The notes under the pieces: model-generated
Database searches by the model: none
What the model was told of the DNA's origin: nothing
The model's input: only the letters and a program-made list of their open reading frames with translations
Source of the DNA: Cotesia glomerata
Taxonomy: Eukaryota > Arthropoda > Insecta > Hymenoptera > Braconidae
Reading direction: 5' to 3'
DNA: 64,000 nucleotides
NCBI RefSeq assembly: GCF_020080835.1
Contig: NC_058164.1
Span: 19,586,688 to 19,650,687 of the forward strand
Made by a program: the position numbers and the translations under genes
In this document: piece by piece, positions 60,131 to 64,000 of the stretch
How the letters are laid out: each line of letters starts with the position of its first letter
Position numbering within the stretch: the first letter of the stretch is position 1

Positions 60131-61500
60131 CGACCCAGATAGCAAAATGACGTATTAAGTTATTCCGAATGAGCTCAGATTTCTGATTTGGACGTCAGAG
60201 TCTACGTCTAAAAGACGTCTTTAAGACCTTCTGAAGAGGTCGAATGCGCCGTTTATTGTAGACTTTAAGAACTCATCAAAACGAGCTCTTAAAGAGCTCT
60301 TTTTTCTGAACTTGCACAAATGAATGATTTTTTATCTCTATATGCTATTATAATGATAACAATAATAAGAACACAACAAAAATAATATTAATAATAATAA
60401 TAATAATAATAATAAAAGTAAATTATGAAAAGTAATTCAGAGTTTCATGAAGCACCGAACCTGATTTCGAATGTTTATTATTGTAGATAGACCTAATAAT
60501 GTCGGTTTAAAGAGAGAAAGTGAAAATCGCAATTGCCGTAACTAAGAATCGAACCCGAGTCGCGCGCGTGCTAGATCGATACCTAACCCTTTACGCAGTT
60601 CAAACGATTTGTCGTTACACATCTCATTATTCTTATAAGCTAAGTTTATATAGTGATGAAATGTTGCGATCATTGTCTACATTATTTATTCTATTTGATA
60701 CTGTGTATCGATAGAGAAAAAGTAACTTTTACGAATATTTATAAACTAAAAAATATTCAAAAGTCTACCTGTAATATTTTTTTAAATAGTCTATATAAAT
60801 TTTGTTTACTTTTCACAATATAAAATCTAATAGATAAATTAATGAATATTAAAAATTCAACAATAATTAATCAGTATATAGTTATAAGATATCGTTAAAT
60901 TCGAATAAAATGTTTAAAATTGATACATGCAAAGTACTCCTTAATTGTAGAAAGTTCACATAATTTTTTCAGATTAGAATCCAATTTTATTATTTTATCT
61001 AAATTAGTTTGATTACGAACCAGATTTTAACATTATTGCCTATTACTTCATAATATAATTTAAAATTTTTGAAAAATTTAATTAACCTGGATTAAGAGAA
61101 ATGAGTTAACCTATGCCAAGTGTATATCTATATATTAAATCTATTCAAATTGTTTTAAATCATTTAATTTGAATTATTTTTAATCATTTTCAATTTAATT
61201 TCTCAATCAGGAAAGTAATAAATGAAAAATGAATAAGATTTTGACAGCTTTATATTAAAAAGAAATTTGTGTTTTTGTTTATAATGTCTATAAGCTCATT
61301 ATACGCAACTCGAAAAGAAGCCCAAAAAAGGGACTCAGTTAGATGTCAGAAAATTGACTCCAAACTTATGAGTTCATTAAGAGCTCTTAGTTCTGACCTC
61401 GTAAAAAAGAGCTCCTTAAGACGTCACATTAGGACTTCTATAAGAAGTTTTTTAAAAGACTTCATACTGAAATCTTTCTGACTTGGATGCTGACTGGGGA
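60131..61500. mobile_element. Candidate 1.4 kb non-coding element rich in GACGTC/GAGCTC palindromes
   Basis: The left end CCCAGATAGCAAAATGACGT and the right end GGATGCTGACTGGGG are weak inverted matches. Near both ends are clusters of AAGACGTCTTTAAGA, GAGCTCTTAAAGAGCTCT and (right side) AAGAGCTCCTTAAGACGTCA. The interior has a TAA trinucleotide run (about 60389-60414) and a tRNA-like segment (60530-60612). The 64- and 70-codon frames here are not convincing. Confidence 0.4.
60530..60612 (-). repeat. tRNA-like / SINE-like segment with a Pol III B-box
   Basis: On the minus strand, GGTTCGATTC matches the B-box consensus GGTTCGANNC. It is preceded by a G/C-rich stretch (ACGCGCGCGACTC) and a possible A-box (GGGTTAGGTATCGATC). 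The T-arm does not close properly, so this is not a functional tRNA; a tRNA-derived repeat is possible. Confidence 0.35.
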
Positions 61501-63523
61501 TAACCTGAAGAAAATAATCTGATAAATAATTTTGTTTTAAACTTTCAACTTTTCGATTTTTTATTTGATACTTTTATTTTTTAAGTTTTTTCATTTAAGA
61601 ATTTATTTTAATCTCGCTATTTTATAACTTTCAAAAAACATGGTATACTGAAATTAGCAGACTTCTGACAATTTTTTTTTTTTACTTCAAATTGATTGGA
61701 CAGAAAAAATATTTTTACAAAAATTACACTTGTAATTTTTTTGAATTTGTAAATGTGGAATTTTTTCATAATAATTTAGTTAACAATTAGTTGATACTTA
61801 TAGTAAACAATTAACTGTTATAAAAATCCTAAAAATTCACAGATGTTATAAATTCTGAATATTTAAAAATTGTTGTTACGTCTGACGAGTGACTGAAAAC
61901 AAAAAAATATATTCATGTCATTAATTTAAATAAACGTTTTTTAACAAATGATGACAAAAAAAATTTGTTAAACAACTTATTTTAAAGCGAAACAAAAAAA
62001 ATTTTCAAATATCTATTAATTCCAGTAAGTATCATGTGTTTTTATTAGTGGTAGTAGTAGTATTCTTTAGGCTCTGGGCATTTTCCCATTCGGCCGCGTG
62101 TTTTTATTATATTAACTTTATTATCTGTAAATATTTATTTTAGTTGAAATAAAAAATAAAATTATAGCAAGAGATGATTTCATAGTCATTGAAGGTAGTG
62201 TAAAGGTAGCGTTTTCACCATATGATTTCTCCATAATGTCTCATGAAAAGCAGCAATACATAGTGATTCAATGTTTATTGTCCAATAAAAGTAATGTCTT
62301 TCTCCTGTATGGTTCAAAATGATTGGTTACATTTTGTCTTTTCATCATCATCATCTTGTATAAATATATAGATACAGTGTGGATAGTGGATAAAGTTTAC
62401 AAAAGTGGATTATAAGCAAGCTCCAAAATAAAACTAACCAAACTTTAAAGACTTATTATTTTGATGACAATTCATCGTCAATATAGAATAAAATGTTATA
62501 GGTAAATTTATCTTTATTAATATCTAAAACTAATACACTATGAGTTTTTAATTAAAATATACATCTTGAATCATTTATGAGTTATAAAGATTTATATTTG
62601 TAACTAAATAACATTTTGCAAAGTTACTTTCACCACAAAAAATTTATGTATCATGATTTTATTAAAAAATCCGGAAAATTCCAGTGTATAATTTATTCTT
62701 TTTTTTTTTTACAGAAAATTTTCCTGTGATCTCAATCCAACGCATCATAAATTTTACTAAATATATTAGTCATTATTATTAATATTGTAATAAATTCAGC
62801 ATTTCAATAAGTAAGTTGTAATATATATTTTTTAATCTATTTCATTTGAAACAATTAGTTGATTAATCAATAAATTTTATTTCTAACATTTTCAGAATTC
62901 TATAATCAATTGATGTTCATTATTAATTAGTTTACTACTAATGATGTAAAAAAATATCATCTTAGTATAATATTTACGAATCCAAATTTATATCATTGAA
63001 CTAGAACTGAAATAAGTAAGTATGCAAATTCGATATACATTCGGAAATGTTTTAACCACAATTAAAAACATGGCACAAAAATGAAAGAAATGAAAATAAT
63101 TTTTTTATCATAATGAAAATTGTAAACTGAAAAGAATTTTTGTATTTTTTAAGTGACAAAAAATATTTTTTAAGTATGAACATAAAAAATTAGTGCAATC
63201 TGTGCAATAATATATGAATTTTTAAAATGATAAAAGTAGCCAAAATTAAACTTTTTTTTTTTATTTATTAACAAATGAAATATTGCACGAAGAATTAGAT
63301 GAATAAAAATACTATTTATTATTGTCAATTTTAAGTAAAACAATTTAACTTTTTACTTTTGTGCTAGTTATATTTACCTAAAACGAGAGCTACATAATTT
63401 ATCAATCTTTTTAATATTCGTACAACTTATTTATTGATATACTTTTTATATTTCAGAATAATATAAATTCTTTTATCAAATAATTTGATAAATACGTTTT
63501 ATAAGTACCACGAAAAATTAACA
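61501..63523. other. Upstream region of USP5, with a MITE copy
   Basis: It contains the MITE at 61644-62035. Near 62355-62365 lies TATAAATATA, and a donor-like GTTATAG|GTAAAT near 62501 could pair with a TTTCAG acceptor at about 63457 to form a 5'UTR intron of USP5. Otherwise AT-rich sequence. Confidence 0.4.
61644..62035. mobile_element. MITE, TGATACTGAAATT family
   Basis: The left end GTATACTGAAATTAGCAGAC with TTCTGACAATTT matches the family; the right end ATTCCAGTAAGTATCAT is more diverged. A shorter end near 61860 is also possible. Confidence 0.55.
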
Positions 63524-64000
63524 ATGGAATCAACAATGATGTTGAGTATGTACTCAGATGTTGTTAAAATCGCTGGGCCTCATGATAAAATTTACAAAGA
63601 CGAATGTGTTTACTCATTTGATACACCTGAATCTCCATCTGGTTTGTACGTGAGCCTGACAAGTTTTCACGGACTTGGTCGTGATTATGTTGAAAGATAC
63701 AGCAATAAAACTGGCCACCGCGTTTATCTCAACATAAAACGATTAAAAAAAGTTTCAAGTGAGCAAGCCGCTGATGGACCTGCGAAAAAAATAACTCGTT
63801 TGGCAATTGGTGAACCTGGTGGATTCAATCCTAATGAAAAGAAATATGTTTTTGAAGATTTTTATGAAATTGTTATTTTGCCAGATTTTAAAACATTTCC
63901 ATATCCATCCGACTTAATACCAGAGAAAATGAATCTTTCAATAACGTCTATTTTGAATGCTGAGTCAGCAACCAAAGCAGCTGAGAGAGAAGCTCTCGCG
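63524..64000 (+). CDS. USP5: Ubiquitin carboxyl-terminal hydrolase 5 (isopeptidase T), N-terminal part (partial)
   Basis: An open frame from ATG at 63524 runs off the window (159 codons). It encodes MLSMYSDVVKIAGPHDKIYK, DECVYSFDTPESPSGLYVSL, TSFHGLGRDYVERYSNKTGH, RVYLNIKRLKK, KKITRLAIGEPGGFNPNEKK and YEIVILPDF, then an Ala/Glu-rich helix. This matches the N-terminal cryptic zinc-finger-like (cUBP) domain of USP5/USP13. The family disassembles unanchored polyubiquitin chains, recognising the free C-terminus through its ZnF-UBP domain (outside the window). USP5 and USP13 cannot be separated firmly here; insects usually have one such gene. Confidence 0.93.
   Translation, partial: MESTMMLSMYSDVVKIAGPHDKIYKDECVYSFDTPESPSGLYVSLTSFHGLGRDYVERYSNKTGHRVYLNIKRLKKVSSEQAADGPAKKITRLAIGEPGGFNPNEKKYVFEDFYEIVILPDFKTFPYPSDLIPEKMNLSITSILNAESATKAAEREALA

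Overview
This window reads as nuclear DNA from an insect: AT-rich non-coding sequence, long A/T homopolymers and TA microsatellites, small spliced genes with GT-AG introns, insect-type gustatory receptors, a PIWI-clade Argonaute, and many small transposon-like elements. Protein sequences and gene repertoire fit Hymenoptera, perhaps a parasitoid wasp. That placement is inference from composition and protein resemblance, not a database result. All exon structures were assembled by hand from reading frame, GT-AG borders and recalled family conservation.

Layout, left to right. Bases 1-252 hold the last two exons of a sirtuin-5-like deacylase (+). 2046-6143 is an SLC38A11-like amino-acid transporter (-, six coding exons). 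7650-12001 is an STK16-like myristoylated kinase (+), whose fourth intron carries a 2.2 kb fold-back element. 15426-18777 is a complete ATP-citrate lyase (+) with a probable non-coding first exon near 12.9-13.1 kb. 20905-22815 is an SLC35F6-like transporter (+). 23716-28486 is a complete ten-exon PIWI-clade Argonaute (-), with two inverted-repeat elements in its last intron and a third near its 5' end. From 30 to 39 kb the sequence is gene-poor: a LINE reverse-transcriptase remnant and two broken MATH/BTB genes.

39926-41701 is an unrecognised five-exon nuclear-looking protein with CDK-type SP/TP sites (-). 44952-48794 is a ten-exon CFAP410 (C21orf2) orthologue (-). Directly after its stop codon, in the same frame, lie a second UGA, a G/C-rich stem-loop and a protein-like open frame of 185 codons (44361-44918). 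This is the most interesting observation in the window. It could be stop-codon readthrough, a dicistronic arrangement or an alternative isoform.

49.2-55.0 kb is a transposon island. It holds three 347/339-bp mariner-like MITEs with TA target duplications (one nested inside another), a 239-bp hairpin MITE, a 605-bp palindromic element whose two strands encode near-identical spurious peptides, and a 2.0 kb palindrome. Then come a degraded gustatory receptor (55879-56974, -) and an intact four-exon paralogue (57916-59847, -). The window ends inside the first coding exon of a USP5-type deubiquitinase (63524 onward, +).

Most genes are unrelated housekeeping neighbours rather than a pathway. The one thematic link is that a piRNA-pathway Argonaute sits among many palindromic transposon-like elements able to form dsRNA; any functional relationship is speculation.
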